From Desulfovibrio sp. (GTDB lineage: Bacteria > Desulfobacterota > Desulfovibrionia > Desulfovibrionales > Desulfovibrionaceae), in the NCBI GenBank assembly GCA_017396005.1, contig JAFQNG010000082.1:1-40110 (forward strand): a stretch of 40,110 bases of DNA, read 5' to 3'. Shown here piece after piece: positions 16,949 to 25,503 of the stretch. Numbering within the stretch: the first letter of the stretch is position 1; each line of letters begins with the position of its first letter. A program made the position numbers and the translations under genes. The notes beneath the pieces are model-generated. The model was not told the origin of the DNA. It did no database searches and worked only from the letters and a program-made list of their open reading frames with translations.

Positions 16949-18322
16949 CTAGTGCGGTCCAAACGGGCTGGGGCGTCCCCCTGGCAATACTGCAGGTTCT
17001 TGTACTTCTTCCGTCGACTCAGGGAGAGCCTGCTTCTTGGCAGCTTCAGGAGCCATCACAGCAGGTTCAGAAGCATCAGGAGGGATGGTCTTCTCATCAA
17101 GAGGCTTCTCCTCCCCTGGGCCAAAGGGACTAGGCCTTTCGAATGTCGGCTTTGCATCTTCATCTCGCCTCGGTCCAAAGGGGCTAGGTCTCTCCATGGA
17201 TGAGGGAGGCGGTAGCTCTGGCTCCTGTTCTACTGCAGGCATTGGAGCATGCACAATCTTACGGCGCTGATATGGGCGTTCTTTGCGCTTCACAGGAATC
17301 TTCTCTTCACTTTCCAGCTGCCTTTCCTGCACAACAGCCGTTTTCGGCTGTTGTGCATTGAGGAGCATGCTCTCCTGACTACCGGGCTGTATTTCACCTT
17401 GAGCCACACGCTCGTCTGTGGCAAAAGCCGGTCCTGTAGCAATATCTGCCCTAGTTTTGCGTTCAGGCTGTGGTGGAGGCGAAAGTTTTTCTCTTTCTTG
17501 AGGAAAGAAGGCATACCCCTGTTCCAGAGATCTGTCGCCTTCCGGAAAACTGCCCGTCTCTGGTACGGCAAAAATTAGGGGTAAATTACCCAAATAACGA
17601 ACCATATAGTAAAAACTGCCTGTAGCATTAGAGCATGTACCGGCAGAACTCTTGGTCACCACATCTGCCCAGTTAATCGTAGATAAGGGAGTAGCCGCAA
17701 AATCATATTTTCCTGGCCATAGAAGAGCTTGAGGAGAAAGTATGACTATTTCATCAGGACTGTCAGAAAAACTCATCAGCGTGCGCATGTCGAAATAAAC
17801 TGCAACCACACCAAGAAAATCCGTCCCATCATAGAGGGGAGCTGCCAATAGGATTTCGGGACCCAAGGGGCTCGGCTGAACATCTGCACGTAAAGCCCGA
17901 CTGCTCTGCTTTTTGTCTTCGTAAAGCAAAGGTACGAAATCCAGCTGCTTCAAATTCTCTGCTGGTTCCTGACCGAGGATAGTCCCATCATATTTTACCC
18001 CTGCGAAGCCGCTGACCCAAGGAAACATTGCAAAAAACTCACTGAGCCACTCATGAGTAGGAGGTCTGTCCGCATTGAGCATGGCTCGCTCCAAACGGCC
18101 AAGCTCCACGTCAATCCCCATCATGCTGTTAGTGAGAGCCAAGGTATGGGGAGAAAGATTTCCTCTTTCGTCATAATTTACCACTGCAGGCTGACTGATA
18201 TAGGTGTTCCACAGACTCTTAGTGCCTTTCCAGACATCCTTTGTTGGTTGATAAGCGTTGCAGCCTGTCAATAAAGAAAATCCTGTCAACAGAGTAAGAC
18301 TGCGAATAAGCAACTTCGACAC
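16949..18322 (-). CDS. Cache-like lipoprotein with C-terminal RPSPFGP repeats
   Basis: A 457-residue exported lipoprotein with lipobox L-T-G-C (Cys21). Residues about 40-245 look like a periplasmic Cache/PDC sensor domain: helices first, then strands around FAGVKYDGTILGQEP and LAAPLYDGTDFLGVVAVYFDMRTLM. The remainder, about 260-457, is low-complexity and rich in Pro, Glu, Arg and Ser. It contains three copies of RPSPFGP at 378-384, 396-402 and 450-456, the last one residue from the C-terminus. No enzymatic domain is visible. It follows the TPR gene by 21 nt and precedes fbp by 60 nt. The Cache call is by pattern, not search; the function is unknown. Confidence 0.75.
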   Translation of the reverse strand: MSKLLIRSLTLLTGFSLLTGCNAYQPTKDVWKGTKSLWNTYISQPAVVNYDERGNLSPHTLALTNSMMGIDVELGRLERAMLNADRPPTHEWLSEFFAMFPWVSGFAGVKYDGTILGQEPAENLKQLDFVPLLYEDKKQSSRALRADVQPSPLGPEILLAAPLYDGTDFLGVVAVYFDMRTLMSFSDSPDEIVILSPQALLWPGKYDFAATPLSTINWADVVTKSSAGTCSNATGSFYYMVRYLGNLPLIFAVPETGSFPEGDRSLEQGYAFFPQEREKLSPPPQPERKTRADIATGPAFATDERVAQGEIQPGSQESMLLNAQQPKTAVVQERQLESEEKIPVKRKERPYQRRKIVHAPMPAVEQEPELPPPSSMERPSPFGPRRDEDAKPTFERPSPFGPGEEKPLDEKTIPPDASEPAVMAPEAAKKQALPESTEEVQEPAVLPGGRPSPFGPH

Positions 18323-18343
18323 TGTATCCCCCGTGCGCCAACT

Positions 18344-19387
18344 CTAGCCTTGCACCCTAGCTTCTACGCGTTCAGCCAAAGCCCCTAAGATGTGTATAAG
18401 CTTATCCTTACCGTTAGCGGTCTCTGCTGGCAAGGGCATTTCAACTATTGAAGTTTCCTGACTATCCAAATGCGCACTAAGTGTGGCTATGCGCTGTTGC
18501 AGGTCAGCCAGTTCCTCCTTGCCGGTAGTAACAGCTGTCAGCTCATGGTAGATATCCAGTGCCCCTTGAATATCACCCTGCTCTGCCAGGACTTCAGCCA
18601 TGGAGCGCGTACGCAGTGAAAAGCGTTCTTCACAATCTTCGACCTGTGGTGGAATAACTGTTAGCGGAGCAACTGACAGCTGCTCCGTTTGAGTTTCTGC
18701 CTCTGGCATCGGTACATCCTTAGCTACTGCCATGCCAGAATCAAAAAATTCATTATCAAAGCCAGCGAAAGGAAGATCAGCCTCCTGTTCTGCAAGAAAA
18801 GTTTCCTCAGCAGGCAGTACCGTATGTACAGGTACATATGTGATATCAGATTTTTTTCCTGCGTCTGATAATGGGACTTGATTTCCCTGCTCTTGTGAGC
18901 TAGACAAATTCAATGATAATTGGGGCTCCCTATTAACCGCAGACTGTATCAAAGTACCAGTCTTTTGTTCTACGCCGTCCTGCATCAAGGATTTTGTACC
19001 CTTTACAATGACTTCATGCAAAGAAAGAGGGCCGCAAGCAAAACATGCAGCAAGAAAATGCATGACAGCCGATGCGTCCTGTGCATCACTTTTTTTACTC
19101 ATATAGGCAGCCCAAGCCTGCCAAAAGCCCGCATAAGCCGAAAGCATGTCTCCAAGCTTTTCTATTTGCCGGTCACAATCTTCACTTTTACCAGACTTGT
19201 GCAAAAGTTCGATAAGAAAAAGTCTGGCTTCCAGAAAATCGTCATGTCGTTCAAGGCCACGTTCAAGTACCTCAGCAGCCTCATCAGGGCGATCTGCATT
19301 ATTCAAAAGACGTGCTAATGGGAGAAAAAGTTTGGAGTTAGGCTCTAATTCCATAACTTCTTTATATAGTTCAATTTTTTCCATCAT
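18344..19387 (-). CDS. TPR-repeat protein, cytoplasmic
   Basis: A 347-residue soluble protein. Tetratricopeptide-like helix pairs fill about 1-110 (LYKEVMELEPNSKLFLPLARLL, DEAAEVLERGLERHDDFLEARLFLIELL). A low-complexity acidic linker runs from about 150 to 255, and a final TPR-like unit occurs at about 265-310 (MAEVLAEQGDIQGALDIYHELTAV). This architecture is common in deltaproteobacterial proteins next to ftsB. The start, ATG-ATG at 19387/19384, follows an AGGAG. It overlaps the ftsB-like gene by 17 nt, so the pair is translationally coupled. It may be a scaffold for division or envelope assembly, inferred only from location. Confidence 0.75.
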   Translation of the reverse strand: MMEKIELYKEVMELEPNSKLFLPLARLLNNADRPDEAAEVLERGLERHDDFLEARLFLIELLHKSGKSEDCDRQIEKLGDMLSAYAGFWQAWAAYMSKKSDAQDASAVMHFLAACFACGPLSLHEVIVKGTKSLMQDGVEQKTGTLIQSAVNREPQLSLNLSSSQEQGNQVPLSDAGKKSDITYVPVHTVLPAEETFLAEQEADLPFAGFDNEFFDSGMAVAKDVPMPEAETQTEQLSVAPLTVIPPQVEDCEERFSLRTRSMAEVLAEQGDIQGALDIYHELTAVTTGKEELADLQQRIATLSAHLDSQETSIVEMPLPAETANGKDKLIHILGALAERVEARVQG

Positions 19388-19691
19388 CAGCGGCTCCTGA
19401 TACCGGTTTTACTGAATCACCAAAAAGATAAAGTATCTCATTCTCCCGCACATAGTGCAGGCGTTGCCAAATCATCTTTTCAACATACTGTTCGTTAGAA
19501 CGTAGCAGACGTATCTCTCGGCTTAAAGAAATATTTTCTGCATCTAAAGCAGCAATTTTTTCTGTTAGTTCTGCATGTCTGTTTTTCAAATCACGATATT
19601 CAAGCAGACCAGTAGGACCCCATACCATCTTAATAAATAGTATTATATTTATTAAACTTAAAACTACCAGAATGAAAACACGCCAAAACAT
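19371..19691 (-). CDS. FtsB/DivIC-family septum formation protein
   Basis: A 106-residue bitopic membrane protein: short cytoplasmic start, one membrane segment (about 4-24), then a coiled coil (about 32-72, LKNRHAELTEKIAALDAENISLSREIRLL) and a conserved tail (VEKMIWQRLHYVRENEILYLFG). This matches FtsB/DivIC (septum formation initiator family), which links FtsL to FtsQ in the divisome. The tail motif before the last ~15 residues is the family's conserved patch. It follows pgsA by 23 nt and overlaps the TPR gene by 17 nt. Base composition is AT-rich here, as in pgsA. Confidence 0.82.
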   Translation of the reverse strand: MFWRVFILVVLSLINIILFIKMVWGPTGLLEYRDLKNRHAELTEKIAALDAENISLSREIRLLRSNEQYVEKMIWQRLHYVRENEILYLFGDSVKPVSGAADDGKN

Positions 19692-19714
19692 AACTACAAT
19701 TTAAAATTACAGTT

Positions 19715-20266
19715 TTAACTATGTTTACTATTAAGTGTGTAGTTGTAAAAATAATATATATAATTTCCAGCAGAGAATATGGCAAGAATCATTGCTACAT
19801 ATAATAATACTTCACCTATCGGCCAAATTAAAACACCAAATACAGGATAGTGTATCATTAGTGGTACAATTGCTACTATTTGAAAAATAGTTTTAGCTTT
19901 TCCAAACTTGTCAGCAGCAAGGACTATACCTTCATCTATAGCTAAAGCTCTTAAACCTGTGACAATAAGCTCTCGACAAACAATAATAATAACAACCCAT
20001 GCTGGTGCCCAATCTAGTTCTACAAACATTATAAGCACTGAACAAATCAAGACTTTATCAGCTAGTGGGTCTAAAAACTTACCCATATTTGAAACAAGAT
20101 TATCACGTCTTGCAATATAACCATCTAGCCAGTCTGTTAGTGCTGCAAAAATAAAAGCTAAAGCAGCTAAACTGCAAAAAAGTGGACTTTGAAAATATAA
20201 AAATATAACTACAAGGGGTACCAAAAGGATACGCAGAAGCGTTATTTTATTGGCAAGATTGAACAT
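19715..20266 (-). CDS. pgsA: CDP-diacylglycerol-glycerol-3-phosphate 3-phosphatidyltransferase
   Basis: Makes phosphatidylglycerol phosphate, the first dedicated step to phosphatidylglycerol and cardiolipin, in the inner membrane. The 183 residues are almost all hydrophobic, with about five to six membrane segments. The CDP-alcohol phosphotransferase signature is complete: Asp45, Asp48-Gly49, Ala52-Arg53, Gly62, Asp66, Asp70. PgsA rather than phosphatidylserine synthase is preferred on length and N-terminus (MFNLANKITLLRILLVP). The gene is noticeably AT-rich relative to its neighbours. It probably heads the ftsB-TPR-lipoprotein-fbp-tsaD run. The apbC terminator lies just upstream, separating it from apbC. 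Confidence 0.93.
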   Translation of the reverse strand: MFNLANKITLLRILLVPLVVIFLYFQSPLFCSLAALAFIFAALTDWLDGYIARRDNLVSNMGKFLDPLADKVLICSVLIMFVELDWAPAWVVIIIVCRELIVTGLRALAIDEGIVLAADKFGKAKTIFQIVAIVPLMIHYPVFGVLIWPIGEVLLYVAMILAIFSAGNYIYYFYNYTLNSKHS

Positions 20267-20340
20267 ATGCAGAATAGCCTTCCTGAAATTTTTTTTTCTA
20301 TACCATAAAGCCTCTCAGGTGAAAAGCAGAAAATATTCGT

Positions 20341-20377
20341 ATCGAAAAGCCTCTTCGAATGAAGAGGCTTTTTCGAT
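20341..20377 (-). terminator. Terminator after the ApbC/Mrp gene
   Basis: ATCGAAAAGCCTCTTC (20341-20356), loop GAAT, and GAAGAGGCTTTTTCGAT (20361-20377) form a long stem. Transcripts of the ApbC gene (minus strand, ending at 20389) meet this hairpin 12 nt later, followed by a T-rich flank. It insulates pgsA. Confidence 0.85.
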
Positions 20378-20388
20378 TGCTTCTGGGG

Positions 20389-21306
20389 TCAGGCATGGGT
20401 ACTGGCAAGAACCTCAAGACTGTTATCAGCTGCGGCTGCAATAGCATCTGCCAAGGCCAGAAATGCGTTCTTGGCTGGTCCATCGACATCCTGGTATACT
20501 ACCGGACACCCTCTATCAGCTGCTACTACGGTTGCCGGGTCAAGGGGGATAGCACCCAGAAATTTAAGTCCGTAGCTGTCTGCAAGCTCCTTGCCACCAC
20601 CCTTCTTAAAGAGTTCGATCTCCTGCTGGCAGTGAGGACAGACCAGGCCACTCATATTTTCTACAACACCGAGAACATTGGCATTGGCATATTGCAAAAA
20701 GTTTACTGCCTTTCGCACATCAGCTAAAGAAATTTCCTGCGGTGTGGTTACGACTACACACTGTGCATCCGGAATGGTCTTGAGCACAGTCATATGCTCA
20801 TCTCCCGTACCAGGGGGAGAATCAATCAATAAAAAATCGAGATCTCCCCATTTTACATCAGAAACGAACTGACGGATAGCGGCAGTTTTTTTAGGACCAC
20901 GCCACAGAATGGCCTGATCCTTATCCTGTAAAAGAGAATCCATGGAAATAACCGACAAGTTTTCATTATATACAGCAGGCAACATCAACTGCCCTTCAGC
21001 ATCCATCTCCACAGCACTGGTCAGAGCTAGCAGGTTAGGAACACTGGGGCCATGCATGTCCACATCTAGTATACCTACCCTAAAGCCACGTCTGGCCAGA
21101 GCAGCCGCTGTATTGACAGTGACCGAACTTTTGCCTACGCCACCCTTACCACTCATAACGAAAATCTTGTGATGGATATGTCCCAACGTTGCTGCAATAG
21201 CACGGTCTTGTCGCGCCATTATCTGCTCATGACACTGCCCATCTCCTCCCCGTGTAGTAGAGCTTGAGCACGAACCGGCAGAATTACAGGATGAACAGGA
21301 AGACAT
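20389..21306 (-). CDS. ApbC/Mrp/NBP35-family iron-sulfur carrier ATPase
   Basis: Cytosolic P-loop ATPase that carries and transfers [4Fe-4S] clusters to apoproteins. The 305 residues have the deviant Walker A GKGGVGKSS (about 53-61) and the family stretch VDMHGPSVPNLL. The switch/Walker B is DFLLIDSPPGTGDEHMT, and a CPHC near 219-222 bridges the cluster between subunits. The first 30 residues hold a Cys/Ser-rich extension with C4, C7 and C13 (CX2CX5C) and C25, as in NBP35-type proteins. AAGGAGA lies 6 nt before the ATG. pcm lies upstream with a 61-nt gap, so the two may be co-transcribed. No Orp-type or MIP18 domain is fused. Confidence 0.92.
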   Translation of the reverse strand: MSSCSSCNSAGSCSSSTTRGGDGQCHEQIMARQDRAIAATLGHIHHKIFVMSGKGGVGKSSVTVNTAAALARRGFRVGILDVDMHGPSVPNLLALTSAVEMDAEGQLMLPAVYNENLSVISMDSLLQDKDQAILWRGPKKTAAIRQFVSDVKWGDLDFLLIDSPPGTGDEHMTVLKTIPDAQCVVVTTPQEISLADVRKAVNFLQYANANVLGVVENMSGLVCPHCQQEIELFKKGGGKELADSYGLKFLGAIPLDPATVVAADRGCPVVYQDVDGPAKNAFLALADAIAAAADNSLEVLASTHA

Positions 21307-21367
21307 GGACTCTCCTTTTATAAGTTAATACGCTCTCAAAAAGAAGCTTACGTTAACAACGCATAGC

Positions 21368-22021
21368 TTACCAGCCGTAGTTACCCACCAAATCGACAAA
21401 AATGGCTGGACCAAGATCTTCTCTGCTGATATGCCCCTGTTTTTTTCGCAGCCTCAGCAGCCTCTGGGAACGGGGGCGCTCACCCACCGGAATGAGCAGT
21501 ACACCCCCTTCCTCCAGCTGATCCAGCAAAGGTCGTGGTATTTCTGGTCCGCCTGCGGTAACAATAATGCGATCAAAAGGAGCGGCACCCGGCATTCCCA
21601 GGGTGCCGTCACCCCGGTGCATATGGATACCTCTAAGCCCAAGTTGCCGCAAGAGGATGTTTGTCATCTGATATATCTCACGCAATCGTTCCACGGTAAA
21701 AACGATACAGCCCATACTGGCCAGAACAGCAGCCTGATATCCTGAACCGGTGCCGACTTCCAGAACGCGCATCCCCTTGCAGACTTCCAGCATCTGAGTC
21801 ATGAGGGCTACACTGTATGGCTGGGAAATGGTCTGCCCATAGCCGATTGGTAGAGATGTATCTTCATAGGCTTGGGCGCGAAGGGCCTCTTGCACAAAAA
21901 GATGTCTGGGCACCTGACTCATGGCAGTCAGAACTGCAGCATCGCTGATGCCCCGCCCCTTCAGGGAGGCAACCATGCGACTACGCAAGCGGTGAGGATC
22001 CGGTAACGGCCTGGATGTCAT
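21368..22021 (-). CDS. pcm: Protein-L-isoaspartate O-methyltransferase
   Basis: SAM-dependent enzyme that methylates isoaspartyl residues, starting their repair in aged proteins. Conserved blocks: [21 protein letters not shown], the SAM-binding motif [16 protein letters not shown], and [30 protein letters not shown]. From the ATG at 22021 the protein is 217 residues, near the family's ~210. In-frame starts at 22054, 22066 and 22084 (TTG) are also possible; none has a clear ribosome binding site, so the N-terminus is uncertain. It is divergent from the M23 peptidase gene and lies 61 nt upstream of the ApbC gene. Confidence 0.92.
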   Translation of the reverse strand: MTSRPLPDPHRLRSRMVASLKGRGISDAAVLTAMSQVPRHLFVQEALRAQAYEDTSLPIGYGQTISQPYSVALMTQMLEVCKGMRVLEVGTGSGYQAAVLASMGCIVFTVERLREIYQMTNILLRQLGLRGIHMHRGDGTLGMPGAAPFDRIIVTAGGPEIPRPLLDQLEEGGVLLIPVGERPRSQRLLRLRKKQGHISREDLGPAIFVDLVGNYGW

Positions 22022-22192
22022 AGTGTATGACAGGGCTGGAGACTTGAAAAACATACGATTTGACATACAGGGGATGAAAAACAAATTTCAACGGTCAAGT
22101 CAATGTGTTCTCTGCGGCCCCAGAGATCTGCTTTAAGCAGCCTTGAAAAGCACTACGCTTTATGCGAAATTTGCTTTGAAAGGAGCTTTTAC

Positions 22193-23515
22193 ATGCGAAA
22201 AAAAAGCGTTTTTCCCACATTCATGATGCTGCTGATTACTGCTGTCCTGGGAGGCGGCGGTTATGCTTTTTTTAACGATATGGATGGGCCACTCGTACAT
22301 GTAAGCCCCCACAGTGGGCGTATTTCATCCGGCACAGAGATCAAAGTGCAGATGACTGATCCTTCCGGTATCCGCTCCCTTACAGTAGGCATCCGCAGAA
22401 ATAACATCCTGAGTGTTATTTACAGCAGGCACTTTGATAAGCAGCCTACGGATGAGACTGCCCTAATATCCCTCAGAGACGCCAAGCTGCGTGATGGAGC
22501 GTTCGACCTTGAAATTCGCGCAACGGATGCCTCTCTTGCTGGTTTCGGACAGGGAAATACGCGTACAGTGCAGGTACCCATGAGAATGGATACCCAGCCC
22601 CCCCGTATTTCCGTAAAAACGCTGCCACCCAACATTCGTCGAGGAGGGGCAGCGGTCATTCGCTATAGTGTAGATGAAGAGATTCGTTCAAGCGGTGTGC
22701 TCATTTCTGATTATTTTATACCTGGTCATCTACAAAAAGACGGCAGTTATATCTGTTTTTTTCCTTTCCCCTATAGTATGAGTGCCCGTGAGTATAAAAA
22801 TGCTGTAGAAATTATGGCTATAGATATTGCAGGCAACATCAGTAAAAGTCGTTTGACGGTTATGGCACTGGAACGCACATTCAAAAGCGATAAAATTACT
22901 CTTAGTGATAATTTTCTACAAACTGTACAGCAAAAGCTGCAGCATCTGGCTCCGCAAGGTCTAGATCCACTGTCCTGCTATCTCTATATCAATAGTACGG
23001 TCAGAGCAGAAAACGTTAAAGCTCTGCATGAGATGGGGACAGAGACTGCCTCAGCCATGCTCTGGAGTGGTACCTTCACACGCCTCCCTCGTTCAGCCTC
23101 CCGTGCAGGTTTTGCTGATCACCGTTTTTTTCATTATCAAAATAGACTTGTAGGAGAATCCTATCATCTTGGCTTTGATTTAGCCTCAGTCAGACATGCC
23201 GACATACCTGCAGCCAATAGTGGACGCGTGATTTTTACCGGCGATCTAGGGATTTATGGCAATCTGGTGCTCATTGATCACGGATTGGGCCTTATGTCCC
23301 TGTACTCACATTTGAGCAGTATTGCTGTCAAACCTGGCGACCTAGTGGGGAAAGGACAAATTGTGGGGCACACCGGCACTACAGGACTGGCTTTTGGCGA
23401 CCATCTTCATATGGGTATTTTGGTCGGTGGGATAGAGGTTACACCATTGGAATGGATTGACACCAAGTGGATACGGGATAACATCACCGACAGGCTCAAA
23501 AACTCCGGTTTTTAA
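22193..23515 (+). CDS. Membrane-anchored M23 (LytM/NlpD-type) metallopeptidase
   Basis: A 440-residue protein with an N-terminal signal anchor (about 8-24), an uncharacterised beta-rich region (about 30-310) and a C-terminal M23 domain. The zinc site is complete: His325 and Asp329 in HLGFD, and His404 with His406 in DHLHMG. The LYSHL block also fits. The full site suggests an active peptidoglycan endopeptidase rather than a degenerate activator such as EnvC or NlpD. The beta-rich part has Ig-like strands (LVHVSPHSGRISSGTEIKVQMTDPSGI). The ATG at 22193 follows AAAGGAG (22179-22185) by 7 nt. It stands alone, before a strong terminator. Confidence 0.92.
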   Translation: MRKKSVFPTFMMLLITAVLGGGGYAFFNDMDGPLVHVSPHSGRISSGTEIKVQMTDPSGIRSLTVGIRRNNILSVIYSRHFDKQPTDETALISLRDAKLRDGAFDLEIRATDASLAGFGQGNTRTVQVPMRMDTQPPRISVKTLPPNIRRGGAAVIRYSVDEEIRSSGVLISDYFIPGHLQKDGSYICFFPFPYSMSAREYKNAVEIMAIDIAGNISKSRLTVMALERTFKSDKITLSDNFLQTVQQKLQHLAPQGLDPLSCYLYINSTVRAENVKALHEMGTETASAMLWSGTFTRLPRSASRAGFADHRFFHYQNRLVGESYHLGFDLASVRHADIPAANSGRVIFTGDLGIYGNLVLIDHGLGLMSLYSHLSSIAVKPGDLVGKGQIVGHTGTTGLAFGDHLHMGILVGGIEVTPLEWIDTKWIRDNITDRLKNSGF

Positions 23516-23537
23516 GCAGATAGCCCTCCAGACATCC

Positions 23538-23575
23538 AAAAATGGCAGGCATTGTAAACTAAGCCTGCCATTTTT
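23538..23575. terminator. Bidirectional terminator between the M23 gene and the TRASH gene
   Basis: AAAAATGGCAGGC (23538-23550) is the exact reverse complement of GCCTGCCATTTTT (23563-23575), with a 12-nt loop. Both convergent transcripts would end here. Confidence 0.9.
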
Positions 23576-23602
23576 ATGTACTGCTACTATGCATTAGCAA
23601 TA

Positions 23603-23896
23603 TTAGTTCTGTGGAGGAAGTTCGTGCGCCCCATCTTCTAAACTTTGCAAGTATTTGTCCCGACACTCATAGCTGCAAAAATGATAGATTCTGTTACCAT
23701 CGCGAATCGAGATATTCCCGTCCACAGATACATAAGCACCACATTGCGGATCTTTGACCATCTCGCCGGAGGCCACTTTGCGCTGCAGCTCAGCAGCACT
23801 CTCCTCTTCACTGGCTTTCTTTTTTTTGAGAATATCATTGGCAAAAAGGCGATACAGGACATATCCGGCCACGATTAAAACAAGCCATTTCCACAT
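23603..23896 (-). CDS. Small TRASH-domain membrane protein
   Basis: A 97-residue protein with an N-terminal membrane segment (about 3-19), a basic/acidic linker (KKKKASEEES) and a TRASH/YHS-like domain. That domain has metal-ligand-like cysteines at 52 (DPQCGAYV), 74 and 78 (FCSYEC). TRASH domains usually bind metals such as copper or zinc in sensors and transporters. No enzymatic domain is fused. It lies between the M23 terminator and folK on the same strand as folK, 89 nt downstream. Metal and partner cannot be deduced. Confidence 0.8.
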   Translation of the reverse strand: MWKWLVLIVAGYVLYRLFANDILKKKKASEEESAAELQRKVASGEMVKDPQCGAYVSVDGNISIRDGNRIYHFCSYECRDKYLQSLEDGAHELPPQN

Positions 23897-23985
23897 TCGT
23901 ACTGCTCCTTCGCATCTGCCTCATGAATACAAATTCGGGTTGGCTCTCTCCCGATGCTTCAAACTACCATAGTGCCGCTGGAGCG

Positions 23986-24498
23986 TCACTGAAAAATTCT
24001 CCGTCCCTCCAGCCGGTATGCAAGCCGGTGTAACCAGTCCTCAACAGGTCGTCCATAAATATGCAGGCCTGGAGCTATCTGCGCCAAAGGCAGCAAAACA
24101 AAGGCTCGAGCGCACATCCGCGGATGGGGCAACGTGCAGATAGGATCCTGCGATGAAATGCCGTCAAAAAGCAAAAGATCTATATCAATAGTGCGCGGTC
24201 CGAACCGCAGGCCCGGATCATTGCTACGTGTACGCCCTAGTGAGTTTTCCAGCCGTAACATTTCAAGTAAAAAGGCCTTAGGATGGCGACTTCTCTGCAG
24301 TCTAAGTTGTAAAACCTGATTGCTGAACCAAGGCTGCGCTCTATACTCCTGAGGTTCTGTCTGGTAGACAGAGGAAGAGCGCTCTATGCGAACGCCTGGA
24401 AAGTTGTCCAGTCCTTCACGCGCTGCAGCCAGTTTTTCTTCTGGATCCACAGCATTGGAGCCAATGCATACATAGGATATTATTGGGCCATCTTTCAT
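23986..24498 (-). CDS. folK: 2-amino-4-hydroxy-6-hydroxymethyldihydropteridine pyrophosphokinase
   Basis: Adds pyrophosphate to the pterin before its condensation with p-aminobenzoate in folate synthesis. The 170 residues are close to the usual ~160. The family pattern starts with SYVCIGSNAVDPEEKL, then SSVYQTEPQ and WFSNQVLQL, and the metal-binding GPRTIDIDLLLFDG and HPRMCARAFVLLPLAQIAP follow. The ATG at 24498 is adopted, but an in-frame TTG at 24507 sits 5 nt after GGAGG and could be the real start. It is divergent from xerD, with a short spacing that includes part of xerD's upstream frame. Confidence 0.93.
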   Translation of the reverse strand: MKDGPIISYVCIGSNAVDPEEKLAAAREGLDNFPGVRIERSSSVYQTEPQEYRAQPWFSNQVLQLRLQRSRHPKAFLLEMLRLENSLGRTRSNDPGLRFGPRTIDIDLLLFDGISSQDPICTLPHPRMCARAFVLLPLAQIAPGLHIYGRPVEDWLHRLAYRLEGRRIFQ

Positions 24499-24588
24499 AA
24501 TCGGCAACGTAGCCTCCACCAGCAACAGGACACAAGCCCCCTTATGATGTCTACTATACAGAAAATGTCGAGGGGGTACCATCTGCAT

Positions 24589-25503
24589 ATGAATCCGTCA
24601 TTAGCCGTATCTTCCCTGTCCCAACTGCTGCCTTTCTGGCGGGATGCTCTTCTCGCACAGCGAGGGTTATCCCCGCTCACAGCAGAAGCCTATGGCCAGG
24701 ATCTTGAAAACTTTTTCCATTTTCAAGAGGAACTTGTACCGCGGCCTTCTGAGCATCCAGATGAACAGGAGATTTTACTCTATCTTTCCTGGTTGCGCGC
24801 CAAGGGAAATAACGGCAGAACCGTAGCGCGTCGTCTTTCAGCCTTGCGCGCCTTTTTTGCCTTTGCCATAGAAGAAGGCATCCTGCAAGAAAATCCAGTA
24901 CAGTTTCTTGAAAATCCCAAGTTGCCGCAGCACCTGCCAGAGGTGCTCAGTCACAAGGAAGTCAATGCGTTGCTAGAACAACCAGACACACAGGAAAAAA
25001 GCGGCCATCGAGATCGTTGTATTCTAGAGCTGCTCTATGCTGCGGGCCTGCGCGTTTCTGAATTATGCCGCATGAAGATGTCTGATCTGGATTTGCAGAG
25101 GGGAATAATGCGTGTTTTGGGCAAAGGCTCCAAAGAGCGTCTGGTGCCGCTACATGACTTTGCTCAAAAACTTCTTTCCAATTATATGCAGCATTGGCGT
25201 CCCTGCTTTTCGCCCCTTGACGACAGCTTTTTCATCAGCAGACAGGGCCGTGGCCTCAGCCGCCAGTACGTCTGGAAAATAGTAAAAAAATACGCCTTAC
25301 AGGCAGGTATACACCGCCCCATCTCACCACACACGTTTCGTCACACCTTTGCCACACACCTGCTTGAAGGTGGAGCTGACTTGAGATCGGTACAAATGCT
25401 TCTAGGCCATGCCGATATCAGCGCCACAGAGATCTATACCCATGTACAGGCAGACCGTCTACGCAGTATCCACTGGCAATTCCATCCTCGGAGTCATACG
25501 TGA
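24589..25503 (+). CDS. xerD: Tyrosine recombinase XerD/XerC
   Basis: Site-specific recombinase that resolves chromosome dimers at dif, activated by FtsK. The 304 residues match the family (E. coli XerD 298). An N-terminal SAM-like core-binding domain covers about 1-110. The catalytic set is complete: Arg155, Lys179, His248, Arg251, His274 and the nucleophile Tyr283. The ATG at 24589 is favoured because it starts the conserved domain; in-frame ATGs at 24544/24547 and 24565 lie upstream. Whether this is XerC or XerD cannot be decided by eye, but the length and spacing lean to XerD. The stop overlaps the next gene's GTG start (GTGA). Confidence 0.93.
   Translation: MNPSLAVSSLSQLLPFWRDALLAQRGLSPLTAEAYGQDLENFFHFQEELVPRPSEHPDEQEILLYLSWLRAKGNNGRTVARRLSALRAFFAFAIEEGILQENPVQFLENPKLPQHLPEVLSHKEVNALLEQPDTQEKSGHRDRCILELLYAAGLRVSELCRMKMSDLDLQRGIMRVLGKGSKERLVPLHDFAQKLLSNYMQHWRPCFSPLDDSFFISRQGRGLSRQYVWKIVKKYALQAGIHRPISPHTFRHTFATHLLEGGADLRSVQMLLGHADISATEIYTHVQADRLRSIHWQFHPRSHT

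Noticed and set aside
22103..22192. Upstream extension of the M23 peptidase frame
   Set aside because: The ATG at 22193 follows AAAGGAG and begins the signal anchor; the upstream residues are not signal-like.
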